DNA of 64,000 nucleotides from Dipteris shenzhenensis (lineage: Eukaryota > Polypodiophyta > Polypodiopsida > Gleicheniales). Both the position numbers and the translations under genes were made by a program. The first letter of the stretch is position 1. The number at the start of each line of letters is the position of its first letter. The stretch lies in assembly GCA_047967505.1 (NCBI GenBank), contig CM106538.1, one strand, 5' to 3'. Shown piece after piece: positions 51,193-61,990 of this stretch. Below the pieces are notes generated by a model. It searched no databases, was not told the DNA's origin, and worked only from the letters and a program-made list of their open reading frames with translations.

Positions 51193-51654
51193 TGTTACGC
51201 TCTAGCCGAGGTAGCATGACCTCGGAAGAATCAGTCGACATTTCCCTTATAGGATCTATCTTTGTAATATATGTGTTTGCGCTTTATGTAAATGATCGGG
51301 AGGGATTTAATGTCAAGGTCCTAGGTGAGGGCTGATAGCACCAGACTAGATAGATCTGAGACCAAGGGCCTAGTGCTAAGATTGTGCCTAGGGGCAAGGA
51401 ATTGAATGCATCCCAAGAGAGGGGTGAAATGTTGCATTAGGAAGGCCCTATATGGATGACATGTGGCATCTAGATCTATCTAGGGATTTGGGGTTTGCTA
51501 AGGCTAGTGAGAGAAGAGAAGGAATGGATTTATGTGAATTTCAACGTAGATCTCTGCCTTGCTTTGTGCCTTAGCAGAATAGGCTGGGAGGAGAATCATG
51601 GTGCTACTCCCGTGATCTGCAGTAGAGGCTAGTATAGAGAATAGTTGGTTGACA
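51193..51654 (+). repeat. gypsy2 3' LTR, 462 bp
   Basis: It has canonical TG...CA ends and is followed by AGACC (51,655-51,659), matching the left flank. Confidence 0.95.
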
Positions 51655-51659
51655 AGACC
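51655..51659. repeat. gypsy2 target-site duplication, right copy (AGACC)
   Basis: The partner of 44,796-44,800. Outside it the interrupted gypsy1 RT frame resumes on the minus strand. Confidence 0.9.
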
Positions 51660-52710
51660 TATGCTCACAGAAGATTCTATCCATCATCCGATTAGAAGTG
51701 GCAGGAGCATTCGTAAGCCCAAATGGCATAACCAAGAACTCATACAACCAAAGCTGGTCCTGAAGGATGCCTTAGACACATCCTCTGGATGAATGCATAT
51801 CTAGTGATACCCACTCTTAAGATCTATGCCACTGAAGATGGCTGACCCCTCCAATCTATACAAGATATCATCTATTCTTGGAATAGGAAATCTGTCTTTT
51901 ATGGTTATCTTGTTCAGTGCACGAGAATCAATACACATTCTCCAAGAACCATCATTCTTTTGCACTAACAAAATTGTTGAATAGTAAGGGGAAGAACTGA
52001 ATCAGCCCCTTCTCTAAAAGATCCTTCGCCTAGCTCATGATTTCTTCAAACTGAGCTGCCCTCACCTATAAGGTCCCCTCTTTGGTCGACTACTACCTAG
52101 CACTATATCAATTGCATGATGCTCTAGTCCTCTCAAGTGAACGTTCACCTGGCAATGAGTCAGAAACACACTCTCCAAACTTATTAGGAAAATATGTCCA
52201 CTCTTTATCTAGCTTAGAGATTACAAATTGTGGATCGTCAAACTTAGTATCCCTTGTAAAAAATAAATACGCAGAAACATGATGTTTCATTACTGAGGAT
52301 ATAGCTGAAGCAGATACAACAGGGACCGACTCTCCCTTAAGTTTGACATCCAATACATGTTTCTTTCCTCTATGCTCGAGGGAAATTTTCCGATTGTAAG
52401 TATCCACCAAAGCATGATCTTTGTGACACCAAGGCATACCCAGCAAAACATCACAGCCCTCAAGAGGCATTATATTAAATTCCTCGTTGTCTACAAAGCT
52501 CTATATGTGCAAGCGAAGCTTTCCAATGATAAGGGTAACCAGCGTGCTAAACCCAAGACAACACAGATTCCAAGTTTGTATGTCAATTCTTGAGAGATAA
52601 AATTTGCATGAGTCCCTGGGTCAAAGAAGATTAATGTCATCTGATCTCTCGCTTTGCCCCATGCCCTACAAAGCTCTGTAGCATCGCCATTGGGCTGCTC
52701 ACTGATAACA
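51660..52710 (-). pseudogene. gypsy1 pol, 5' part: protease and RT N-terminal half
   Basis: Minus-strand order: protease (LIFFDPGTHANFISQELTYK near 52,600; CDVLLGMPWCHKDHALVDTY and RGKKHVLDVKLKGESVPVV at 52,340-52,450), then RT ([40 protein letters not shown]) to FGLTNAPATSNRMMDRIFCEH at the gypsy2 target site. The protease DSG is DPG here. Several stops are present. Gag is absent because the element is cut at 52,711 by the gypsy3 LTR. Confidence 0.85.
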
Positions 52711-53815
52711 TGTAACATGCAACGGTAATTTGATCATGTAATCACAGTAAGACCTTCTTTAAACCTTTAGCGAGGAATTAGCGTTATGTACCATAAAGAG
52801 AGAAAGGAGATAAGGGTGAGAGAGAATGGAGTCTACAACTGATTGGATCCTTGTACCCACTGAGGGCCCCCCAATAAGGGGAGAATTTGCTTTATACTTG
52901 GAGAACTGAGAAATACAAATAACACTCTTCGAGCGAGCACGGAAATGCGCTTTTGAAGAGTACATTGTGCACATGTATCGCAGACCCAAAGACCTGAGAG
53001 GCAACGCCGACCAATACCGAGACCTTGATGCTGTCCACATTGACAATGTAGAGCACAAGGCAAGAAAGAAGCTTGTGCTGTCCACCGGAATGCAAGGTTA
53101 CTCCATGAGTGAGAGAGTGAAAGCTAGGAGTAATAGAATCTAATATAGAGCTGCGAAGTGAGTTGTGCAAACTGTAAAAGATAACTGAAAAGAGCTGCTG
53201 AAACAGTACCCAAACCTTGCTCTGTTTGCTGGTCCAACAGCTTGCTGACGGGCTGCATGTACTTCTCCCACGGATGGCTGAACTGATGGCCAAGGGACCG
53301 AGGCTGATCAGGTCCAAAATAGAAGGCACAGAGGCTGCTCTGAGGGGCTGAGGACTGGCTGAAGGAGTGCTGAAGGCTGGAGGTTACTAAGTGAGGAAGA
53401 GAGGGCAGCAAGGGCCTATTTGTAGGGCTGGAAATGAGCCAACCAGCCCCAAAACTGGCCGACTTGTTGGCTGTTTTAGGCTGCTGGTTGGGCTCATTTG
53501 CCCCATAAAAGGCCCCATTGGGTGGGGGCAAGGCAGCCCATTCCCCTTCACATGTTCCAGCCTTGAGGGACCCTAGCAGGGCTCCTATCCTAGGTTGGAC
53601 CTAGACCTATCACTAATCCTAAGATGGAAACACTAACCTATTGTTCCCCAATGGATACCAGTGAACGAGGCTAAGAGACTGACTTACGTAGCTTGTGCAT
53701 GATTGTCCTTGGGAAAAGGCTCACAAAGGGGTCGAAAATATTTGGGACCTATTACACACTTGTTGATGTAGCCAGTGTGTCACATTGCACCCAAGTGCAG
53801 GGGTGCATGTGACAT
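52711..53815 (-). repeat. gypsy3 3' LTR, ~1.1 kb
   Basis: On the minus strand it begins TGTCACATGCACCCCTGCAC right after AAGGAGGGAA (polypurine tract) at 53,816-53,827, and ends GCATGTTACA at 52,711. The shorter LTR at 59,003-59,392 has the same first 16 bases and the same last 10. A core-promoter-like CCTACAAATAGGCC lies near 53,420. Part of it (about 52,946-53,233) recurs at 59,393-59,712. Confidence 0.75.
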
Positions 53816-54795
53816 TCCCTCCTTAACTTGGCGGTAGGTTCATTGCTTCCAAGTAGTTCGCCAAAATTTGTGGGAACTCCTGAAAAAAATCTTCGCCCAA
53901 CCACATTGCTTCATGGGTACCTCCATCACAAAACTTAGTGTAAAACTCTTGGATCCTGCGTCCTGACCCATGCTTGAATTTATGAAGAAGGATCTGCTCT
54001 CGCTGCAAAACTTCGGCTTCATCAAGAACTTCAGATTGCTGCTCGTCGAAAATCTCGGTAAGAGGAGGTCCAAAGTACGGCTTCAACCAAGCTACATGGA
54101 ACACATTGTACATAGTCCAACTGTCCGGAAGGCATAATTTCATTGACACATCATTGATCTTTTAAATGATAGGGAATGATCCAAAGCTCCTGAAAGACAG
54201 CTTAGGGCATCGCTTGTCCACCTGCTTCAATCTCTCCTTGATAATTCGTAAGTATACCCATTGACTCTCTTTATACTAGACATCTCGTCTGGATTTGGCG
54301 ATGCGGGTTTTCATCGACTCCGTAATCTCTGCCATTTATTCGGTGGTTTTGTTGGCTTCGAGAGATGGAGACACCATCCGGGTGACGAGTGATGTAAACC
54401 GCTATCCAAACGCCGCTTGACAAGGTGTGTGACCAATGCTTGAGGAAGAGGTATCGTTCAAAATGGCCTTCACAAGCGGAAGCAACCCTCCAATGGGATA
54501 CCAATACTTTATGAAGAAACGAGCTACATCTTCAACGCTGGCCATCTGTTTGCAAGGAATAAGCATACAATATTTACTAAAGCGACAAACAATAGCAAGA
54601 TATTGAGTGTTACGCGTACCTAAGGATGCTGGAAGTGGTCCCACTAAGTCCATACCTATGTTCTGGAAAGAACCGTTGGGTATTGGCAATGGCGTAAGTA
54701 AGCCAACCACTTTCTTGTGGGAAGCCTTGGCCTTTTGGCATATCTGACAATTCTGAACATAGCCGTATACATCATTCCGCATCTTTGGCCAATAA

Positions 54796-54811
54796 AAATA
54801 GCGCTCTAACT
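54796..54811. repeat. Target-site duplication, left copy, of LINE-A A4
   Basis: AAATAGCGCTCTAACT here and AAATAGCGCTCTTACT at 55,780-55,795 differ at one base. Confidence 0.85.
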
Positions 54812-55779
54812 GGGGAATGAAAGTGGATAGTTGCAGGGCACCAAGAGAAGAGCATCCCCTTCTTTCGTTACACAGTCAAAAATGCCAGGAGATTCCAGCT
54901 CACTTGTAGGGGCTGGAGGCCCTCTAGAGCTCCTCATTGGGATTCTTTTCAGATTTCTGCAAAGATGCAGAAAAACTTTTAGAGGAGGCTTTGGAAATCC
55001 CTCAGGAATAGGAAAATCATGTTATTCATCTAGCTTACTATTCATGGAGGGATTGCAGTGAACCTGTGGAGATCCAGGTTCGGGGTTAACCCTACATGTC
55101 CTCGATGCCACTCAACAGTTGAGTCAATGCAGCGCTGCCTTTGAGAGTGCACTCAGGCGAGGACGGTTTGGAAGGGTGTTGCTAGGATACTTTGCAATTT
55201 TCATAGAGCACCCTTCTTCATGACTTGGGGATCAGTTGTTGGTTGTCACTCACTGGTCCACAGGCTTTCTTTGAGGGACATGACACGGACACATCTTTCT
55301 TTGTTCGACGACATCTTGTGGAGTCATGCTCCCTCCGGGATGTTCCGTTTCCTCCATTCAGAGCTTCCCACGCTTCTGTAGACACATCTTGGGAGATTCT
55401 GGCTAGTATGACAGCATGGCATATTTGGAGAGCCAGATGTACAAAGGCTTTGGAGGACTCCCAAGTTCACCCTTCTCAGACTATGGCCAGGTGGGCAGAT
55501 ACTATACACACTTTGATGGCCATTTGAGCGAACATACAAAGAACCTCCAAGACTGCTACTGCTAGGACGGTTGCTTTTCTCAGAGTCTGGAAGGATTGTC
55601 CTTTCTTCTCTGACTCTTCTTCAGGGATGAGGTGGCATTTTCAGCTGCCACCCGAGATTTTTGTTTGCTCATTCCAAGCTGTTTTTTCTCATGCATGACA
55701 TGATGTACTCCCGCACTTGAGCTTGCTCTGCAGTTTTTATTCATACTTAATGAAGTACTTTTCTTGAAAAAAAAAAAAG
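54812..55779 (+). mobile_element. LINE-A copy A4, 5'-truncated ORF2 C-terminus
   Basis: The sequence matches A2 from about 25,641 onward (AAGAGAAGAGCATCCCCTTC; SFVTQSKMPGD in a shadow frame). It covers the zf-RVT remnant, the 3' UTR (GATGTACTCCCGCACTTGAG) and a poly-A at about 55,767-55,778. It is flanked by a 16-bp duplication. Stops and frameshifts show it is older than A2. It lands inside gypsy3 pol. Confidence 0.88.
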
Positions 55780-55795
55780 AAATAGCGCTCTTACT
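55780..55795. repeat. Target-site duplication, right copy, of LINE-A A4
   Basis: AAATAGCGCTCTTACT; see the left copy at 54,796-54,811. Confidence 0.85.
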
Positions 55796-57172
55796 TCTCC
55801 AAAGTACCATTGATACCCCTTTGACCACCGGTGAGGGCGTCATGGGCATCATGAAGAAGTAACTACCATTTGTCGTTTAGTATATATAATCTTTTCTTCT
55901 TATAGAAAAGCCAACCGTCCTCTATTGAGTGATGGCCTGGAGCAAGAGTCGTGGCTAACTGGAACTATGTGCCAAACTCTTTTGAATCCGCGTACTGTGC
56001 CTTCATACTATCAAGATCCTTTCCTTGGATTTTAAGCACAGTGGCCTACTCAATGGTCTAGATTGAGCCTTTCTGAATGAGAGCATCGGCAACGGGTTTT
56101 TTTTTTCGGCCGAAGACGTACTCGATCATTCCCCCAAACTGCTGGAATATCTGACTCCACCGTTATTGCCATCACTCCATTGTGAACTAGGCATTATCTA
56201 AAGCCACTTAAGGGCTTGGTGATCTGTCTTGATCGTGAAAATCCATCCGTAGAGAAAAGGCTTCCAATGTTTTAATGCCTGGATGACACCAAGTAGCTCT
56301 CTATCATAAACTGAATAGTTCTTTTCGGCAACGTTAAGCTTTCTGCTATGATATGCCACGTGCCTATCCTCTTGTTGTGAAACTGCCCTAATGGCAACAT
56401 TGCTAGCGTTTGTGATTACCAGAAATCGATCCGTCCCAAGAGACGATCTTCATAACTGGTGGTGTTGTGGCCAGCCGTTGCAAGTCATGGAAGGCCTACA
56501 AAGCTTTGCCTGTAACCTGAATTTTGTGTCTGCGTGTCTTTACCCCCTTGAGTAAATCTGTAAGAGGGACTGTGTATGTCAAGAAATCATCCATATGCGA
56601 GCTGTAGGCTTGACACAAACCCACAAAGGATGGTATCTCTTGAGCCGTTGTGGAGACAATCCAACTGGTGATAGCTTGAATCTTCTCTCGATCTAATCGG
56701 AATCCCTTGAGCAATGATGATGTATCCCAGATACTTAATTTCCAACAACCCAAACTCCCTTTTTTTAGGTATAACTGGTTCCCGCGCAATAACTATAGGG
56801 CACACCGCGCATCCTTAATATGTTGCTTTGCTATAGTTGAAAAGATAAGGATATCATCGAGAAAGATGAACATGCACTTCCCAATATAATCTGTAAATAC
56901 CCGAGACATCATCTTGTTGAACGTCGGTGGTGCATTCTTCAAACCAAATGGCATAACGATGAACTCGTAATGAGCTCGCTCTGTCCGAAAAGCCGTCTTT
57001 GGGATGTCAGCTTCAAAAATCCGAACTTGGTGGTAGCCACTCTTGAGATCGACTCTTGAGATCGATTTTTGAGAAAAAAATTACACCATTGAGTCTTTCC
57101 AAGATATACTCAATGTGGGACATAGAGAACTTGTTTCTTAGTGTAATCTTGTCGAGTACTCTGTAGTGTACA

Positions 57173-57820
57173 CATGTTGAGGGATGGGTCTTTCACCCTT
57201 GGAGATATCTCATACCCATCAACATTTGCCATAGACGAGCCTCTTGGGTCCATTGCCCGAAGGATTTGTCTATCCCCCACAGTTGGTTATCTTGGGGTCT
57301 CCACCCAAGGGGACACCCCAGATGCAACAGATAGATGTGAGGGGTCTTCCACCCATTAGGCCTCTTTCGGTCAGTTCCTATGGGGCTTCCGCCCTTGCAA
57401 CTCAATTGGCCACATCCGTTTTAGTCGGAATGACTCACATTTCACCTTCTCATTAGGAGTGTTCAAGACTAGGGGGCTTAGTTTCCAGTCCCACTGGCCG
57501 TGATGCTCAACAGGAGAGGACGTATCAGGAGTTTGCCAGACCAGTGTCAGGCCTCGCAGGAGGGAGTACCCTCATAATTGGAGTCGCAGGTATAGCTATC
57601 ACCAGTACGGAGGTTGATGATTCCTCAGCAGTTGGTGAGGATAGTCATGCAATTTCCTCCGCAGCTCCCCTTCCTCCGTACATTAGGGAAGCAGTAGTTA
57701 CAGTACCAGTCAACAAAGAGGTTGACGAGGCCTTCCCATTGTTGTGTCCTGCACTCCGAGAGGTTAGTCATACAGTGTCCTCTCCATCTGATAGCGAGCC
57801 ACCAGCAACAGCAGTGACTA
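57173..57820 (+). other. Start of an unassigned plus-strand segment
   Basis: At about 57,173 gypsy3 RT homology stops abruptly and a sequence beginning TGTTGAGGGATGGGTCTTTC starts. An inverted complement (ACCCATCAACA) lies about 45 bp further, so the edge can form a hairpin. The frame from 57,544 (MSGLAGGSTLIIGVAG) is rich in S, V, P and E and shows no known domain. Confidence 0.4.
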
Positions 57821-58990
57821 GTGTCTACACCAACAGTTCCCTTGGTGATGACACCAGTTCAATCGATTCATCAGAGGTGCTCAACAACCTTGGTACTTCC
57901 TCAGTACCTCAGGGGGGCATGCTTAGTCCCAGTATCCAATCACGAAGAAGCTATGCCAGCCATCTCTCTTTTCTTTCGAGAGGCATACCAATCATTCATG
58001 GTAGACAAGGTGTTCTCAACAGTCCTAGACATCTCACAATTCTTTCAGGTAGCATCCCATTCACTTAGAGTCATTAGAGGGGTGCCAAGTAGCTCCTCCG
58101 TTCCTTCGCAGAGCATCCAATACAGAGTCTCCTCCTTGGAGAAATGTTCTACAGTGCCGAACGCCGCTCAGCTCCTTGAAAAGACAACCACAGTTCCATC
58201 TCTCTCGGAGTTTCTCAAAGAGACACCTACAGTTTCCACAGCTCCCGACATCACGCAAGTTCTTCGGGAGACATTTCCATCCATAGCTCCAAATTCCAAG
58301 AGGGTGGCAAAGTTTTTACCCTCACCAATTATCACGCCAGCAGAGGAGGCAGGTTCATTCCAGCTTTCCCTCACTGCAGTCATGCAGACAGCGGTACCAC
58401 ACTTTCCAGAAGTGCATGTGAGTATGCAAGAGTTCCCAAGTTTTCAGTTTTGGTTGCCTAGCTTCAATAGCTTTCTCATCACCCTAGCAATTCCTGGAGT
58501 AGCACTAGCATTTCTATGTCGGTGTATCTTCCACAGTGGGGACAATGCATGCCAAAAGTTGATAGCCAATTTCATGCCATTAGACTTCCGGAGTGCAGCG
58601 CCTCCACATCAGCAGCCCAATCAGTCATCGACAAGTCACGAGGACAGCAAGCAGTTCCTATGTCCAAGAGCCTATCAAAGTGCCATACCAACCAAGGATC
58701 AAGAGTTCGCAGTAGTAGCGTGGTGGGATGACCGGCCTCAACAGTTTGGCTTCCAGTCTTCACAACAGTACCGGTTCTCAAGAGTTTTTATTGAGCCGCC
58801 GTGTTATTATAACACAACATTCGTTCCTCGGCCTTTTGGAGCAGTACCAGATCAGTCCCAGTGCCAAACTGTTATTCCTCAGTTCTTCGGGAGGACAACC
58901 AAGTTTCGAGCAGCAGTTGGTGGTCCGCACGATCACATTTTCTTCGCAGATTTGCTCAGTCTCTCAGCAGCTATCATCATCCAGAATTGA
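57821..58990 (+). CDS. Unrecognised 389-codon ORF with internal repeats and a hydrophobic segment
   Basis: I do not recognise this protein. Residues about 70-160 contain four diverged repeats of about 20 residues with the pattern T-V/A-P/L-x-x-x-Q/E-x-L/F-x-E (TVLDISQFFQV, TVPNAAQLLEK, TVPSLSEFLKE, TAPDITQVLRE). A hydrophobic stretch, FNSFLITLAIPGVALAFLC, at about residues 215-233 could cross a membrane. The C-terminal third is Q/F/P-rich. The stop lies two bases before a polypurine tract (GCAGGAGGGAA) and an LTR start, so it sits where the last ORF of an LTR element would be. The frame from 57,544 overlaps it one frame away, suggesting a frameshifted longer ORF. It could also be chance open sequence. 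Confidence 0.35.
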   Translation: MSTPTVPLVMTPVQSIHQRCSTTLVLPQYLRGACLVPVSNHEEAMPAISLFFREAYQSFMVDKVFSTVLDISQFFQVASHSLRVIRGVPSSSSVPSQSIQYRVSSLEKCSTVPNAAQLLEKTTTVPSLSEFLKETPTVSTAPDITQVLRETFPSIAPNSKRVAKFLPSPIITPAEEAGSFQLSLTAVMQTAVPHFPEVHVSMQEFPSFQFWLPSFNSFLITLAIPGVALAFLCRCIFHSGDNACQKLIANFMPLDFRSAAPPHQQPNQSSTSHEDSKQFLCPRAYQSAIPTKDQEFAVVAWWDDRPQQFGFQSSQQYRFSRVFIEPPCYYNTTFVPRPFGAVPDQSQCQTVIPQFFGRTTKFRAAVGGPHDHIFFADLLSLSAAIIIQN

Positions 58991-58991
58991 A

Positions 58992-59002
58992 GCAGGAGGG
59001 AA
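58992..59002 (+). other. Polypurine tract GCAGGAGGGAA
   Basis: It directly precedes the TG of the LTR at 59,003 and closely matches the tract bordering the gypsy3 LTR (AAGGAGGGAA). Confidence 0.6.
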
Positions 59003-59392
59003 TGTCACATGCACCCCTACACTAGGGAGCATGGTGACACAGTTCAGGACTCCGCTGGCCCAAGGTTGGGTGGTTCCCAGCCCTATATAGGGGCCTTCAG
59101 CCCTCCTTCTCACTCACTCATCTTCCCCAGTTCAAGACTCAGCTCCCAACCTCCAACATCGCTTCCAGCCAGCATAGGTGCGAGGTTTGGGTATCCTATT
59201 TCCACAACATAGTTTCATCTCCCGTATGTCTTAGTTAGGGGAGTGGTCTCAGCACAGTTTTATATGCCGATTTGGCAACCATGTATAAATACAACAGTGT
59301 ACTATAGTTAGGTAAATCTCATGTGTCTCTCATGCTTGAGTTAGCCTTTTATCTTCATCCATTTTCTGCGCAGCAAGTCTCTGCATGTTACA
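59003..59392 (+). repeat. LTR of the gypsy3 family, plus orientation, 390 bp
   Basis: It starts TGTCACATGCACCCCTACAC and ends GCATGTTACA, sharing both ends with the minus-strand gypsy3 LTR. CCCTATATAGGGG near 59,081 is a plausible TATA region. It is much shorter than the gypsy3 LTR (about 1.1 kb), so it is a length variant or subfamily. Confidence 0.65.
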
Positions 59393-59712
59393 AATGCGCT
59401 TCTAAAGAGTACATTGTGCACACGTATTGCAAACCCAAAGACCTGAGAGGCAACGCCGACCAATACCGAGACCTTGATGCTGTCCACACTGACAATGTAG
59501 GGCACTTTTGCAAGGCAAGAAAGAGGCTTGTGCTGTCCACCGGAATGCAAGGTTACTACGTGAGTAAGAGAGTGAAAGCTAGGAGTAATAGATTCTAAAG
59601 AGAGCTAAGAGTGACTGAAATATAGAGCTGAGAAGTGAGCTGTGCAAACTGTAAAAGATAACTGAAAAGAGCTGCTGAAACAGTACCCAAACCTTGCTCC
59701 ATTTGCTGGTCC
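59393..59712 (-). repeat. Partial gypsy3-family LTR fragment
   Basis: This about 320-bp stretch is closely similar, in the same orientation, to about 52,946-53,233 within the gypsy3 3' LTR (shared ACCTGAGAGGCAACGCCGAC, CTGTCCACCGGAATGCAAGG). It directly abuts the end of the plus LTR and is cut at both ends. It may be what is left of the gypsy3 5' LTR. Confidence 0.65.
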
Positions 59713-59719
59713 TGCCCAG

Positions 59720-60330
59720 GCCAAGCGTAAGAGTATGCAGATGAACATAGGGGTTATCTAGAATTTAAAGGAGGGGATTTCATGCATTTCCTCATCCACA
59801 AGGGATGTGCCTTGTTGAAGCTAAACACCAACTCCAAGCTATTATGGCCCCAACATTATCCGCAAGGTTGGGGAGTAGCTTCTCGGTTGGAGCTACCACC
59901 ACCTTCAAGGATCCATGATATGTTTCATGTGGGCTCCAAGTGTGCATGTTTTCTCTGAGCCACCACCTATTAATCAGGAGGGTCACCTTTAATCTCGGAG
60001 CTCATCATGGGCCTCAGAGGTCAAACACTTCAAAACAAGTTCTGCACATGGTATGGTATCATAAATAAATGCCTATGAGAACATACCCTGGCAACCACAG
60101 AGCATCAGGCACAAGCACCTCCATCTTGGCAAATTGATGGACAGCATCACCACTTGATAATAGATACCTGTCCAGGACAGCCAAAGTTGCCATTTTGTGG
60201 GCAACATTTCATGGGAAGGGATGGCCATGATAGATGGGAAATGAAGCTAGAGTAGGAGGGATTAGCTGTAGAAATGCTAGGGGTCTTTTAAAAAGAGGGC
60301 TACAACAGTGGTATGTGAACAAGACTATAC
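59720..60330 (+). pseudogene. Gypsy pol C-terminal remnant, plus strand
   Basis: Around 59,860-59,940 the plus strand reads SRLELPPPSRIHDMFHVG, the conserved segment after the integrase core of gypsy pol. The following frames contain MPMREHTLATTEHQAQ-like sequence typical of the chromodomain region, with many stops. No LTR is attached. Confidence 0.5.
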
Positions 60331-60389
60331 AAGTAGCCTTAGTCCCATTGGACTCATGCTGATGTAACCCCTACGACTCTCCCTCGCAA

Positions 60390-60660
60390 CCTTCTCTGAG
60401 TCTTAAAATGGGCAGTATACCAGGAAGGAGTAGCACTTATCAAAGAGTTCAAATCAAAACCAAAAGACTCTCAGTCTAAAATGATGTATGGCTAGCTATA
60501 TATAAGTGTGTGTGTTTTATCTAGGTTATCACGTAGGTACTTAATAGAAATGGAGCTGCCTCTGCACTCAAGGGAGCTGCCTTGTGCCCTCCCTAAGCTG
60601 ATGTACTAGATGGTTTCCATGTTGTCCCATAGACCTCTTGGTCTCCCGTGGACATTAATA

Positions 60661-60704
<44 letters not shown>
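60390..60704 (+). mobile_element. LINE-C unit C1, 3' tail
   Basis: Traces of the ORF1 end (KWAVYQEGVALIKEF) at 60,400-60,470 precede a 3' UTR ending TTGGTCTCCCGTGGAC, ATTAATAGA and (CT)n. The same end occurs in unit C2. The 5' part is missing. Confidence 0.6.

Positions 60705-60705
<1 letters not shown>
60661..60705 (+). repeat. (CT)n microsatellite between LINE-C units C1 and C2
   Basis: About 45 bp of pure CT directly follow ATTAATAGA. Confidence 0.95.
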
Positions 60706-60709
<4 letters not shown>

Positions 60710-61289
60710 TTCTCTCCCACACCTCTCGTAGTCCTCTCACCTCCCACCGCTCTCACAGCTTCAGCCCCCACAGCCCTTGCATCCCTCAACTAGTCATTGC
60801 CTCAGCCAAACTGGCCACCACCTAGGTTTACTCCTCGCCTAGATCTGCCTCAGCTGCCGTTTAGCCCATCAAAGGTTGCAGCCCTCAGCCCCTCTTTTCT
60901 CAACCCTAAGTTGGGCTGAACCCCCAGCCCAAGCTTAGGGGTTAGTTCAGCCAGGGGGGTATCTCAGAAATGGCCGGCATGGGACAGCCAGGTTCCAATT
61001 CGAAATCCCCTTCCCCTTGCTCAGCCTCTCCAACCAGTAGGCTTCTCTACTCCACAGTTGCAGCTGCTCCCATGAAACCTAGGAAGTGTGAGCACGACTA
61101 ACCACGGGAACAGATCTGCTATCTCCGGCAAGAAGTTCGAGAGCTCACACTTCAAGTTGCAGTTCTGGACAGCAACAGGAAACAAGAAATTATTCAAGAA
61201 GCATTACATAGATGTGACCTGCACCACAGCTTGATTCTACAGTCAAAGATCTGTTCATAATGAAGTGTAGATACCTAATCTCTCTCTCT

Positions 61290-61339
<50 letters not shown>

Positions 61340-61990
61340 GAGACGCTACAAGAAGGAAGATATTGTAGAGGTCGACACAAAGGCAAGTAACACTGAAATC
61401 CAAGAAGAAATCAAAGAACATAAAGCTAGAAGTGAGAATGCATTGAAGATTATAAAAAGAGGGGGACTCCCTGAAGGATGGTACAAAGATGAAGACTCTT
61501 TTGCTGACACTTTAACACATATCAAGGAAGCCATGTCCAATATTGAATGGAAGGTTGATGAAGATAATGATGATGATGACGATGATGATGGAGCAACTAA
61601 TATACGGCACTCTAGAGGACATGCTATCATTATGCATAAATCACGAGACTTACGACTCAAGCTTCTTCGACAATCTTACAAGCTCAGGAACTCACACGAG
61701 CTCAATTGAAGAACAAGGCAATGGAATTAGCCAAGGTTATGGCTGCTAGGAAGGATGGAAAATGGGCAATATACTGTGAAGGAATAGCAATTATCAAAGA
61801 GTTTAAATCCAAACCAAAGGACTCTCAGTCTTAAACTGATGTATGGCTAATTATGTGAATTTTAGACTATTATGTAGATACTCTAAATAATCGGAGTTGC
61901 TTCTTGTACTCCTTGGGAGCTCCCATGCGCCCTGTCCCATACACCCATTGGTCTCCCGTGGACTCTCTCTCTCTCTCTCTCTCTCTCTTA
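60706..61990 (+). mobile_element. LINE-C unit C2, apparent ORF1-only element
   Basis: A pyrimidine-rich leader is followed by ATGGCCGGCATGGGACAGCC (about 60,971), a heptad-like stretch (ICYLRQEVRELTLQVAVLDS near 61,120), an internal (CT)n(AC)n at about 61,279-61,336, an ORF1-like C-terminal region and the LINE-C 3' UTR ending in (CT)n at 61,966-61,990. No reverse transcriptase is present between leader and tail. The same organisation is seen in C3. Confidence 0.55.
61339..61835 (+). pseudogene. ORF1-like protein of LINE-C unit C2
   Basis: The frame reads RRYKKEDIVEVDTKASN, then GGLPEGWYKDEDSFAD, IKEAMSNIEWKVDED, a poly-Asp stretch from GATGAT repeats, and AIIMHKSRDLRLKLLRQSY. It stops at 61,707-61,709; the homologous end continues one frame over (GKWAIYCEGIAIIKEFKSKP near 61,760-61,820). 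The aligned C3 protein shows VPEGCLDTKEFIEDK, PQVEWD and SDKAAKTKILQETHKLK, so these residues are under shared descent. The layout (coiled coil, then an RRM/CTD-like region) resembles L1 ORF1p. No enzyme motif is present. Confidence 0.5.

Larger units (their letters stand above)
53823..57172 (-). pseudogene. gypsy3 pol (RT to C-terminus), split by LINE-A copy A4
   Basis: Minus-strand order from 57,172: RT ([61 protein letters not shown]), an RNase H remnant (HVAYHSRKLNVAEKNYS and RELLGVIQALKHWKPFLYG near 56,280-56,370), integrase zinc-binding segment (MRNDVYGYVQNCQICQKAKA near 54,740), core (IGMDLVGPLPASLGTRNTQY) and C-terminus (LPDSWTMYNVFHVAWLKPYF; THEAMWLGEDFFQEFP). LINE-A A4 lies inside the integrase zinc-binding part. 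Many stops are present, and everything upstream of the mid RT is missing at 57,173. Confidence 0.85.
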
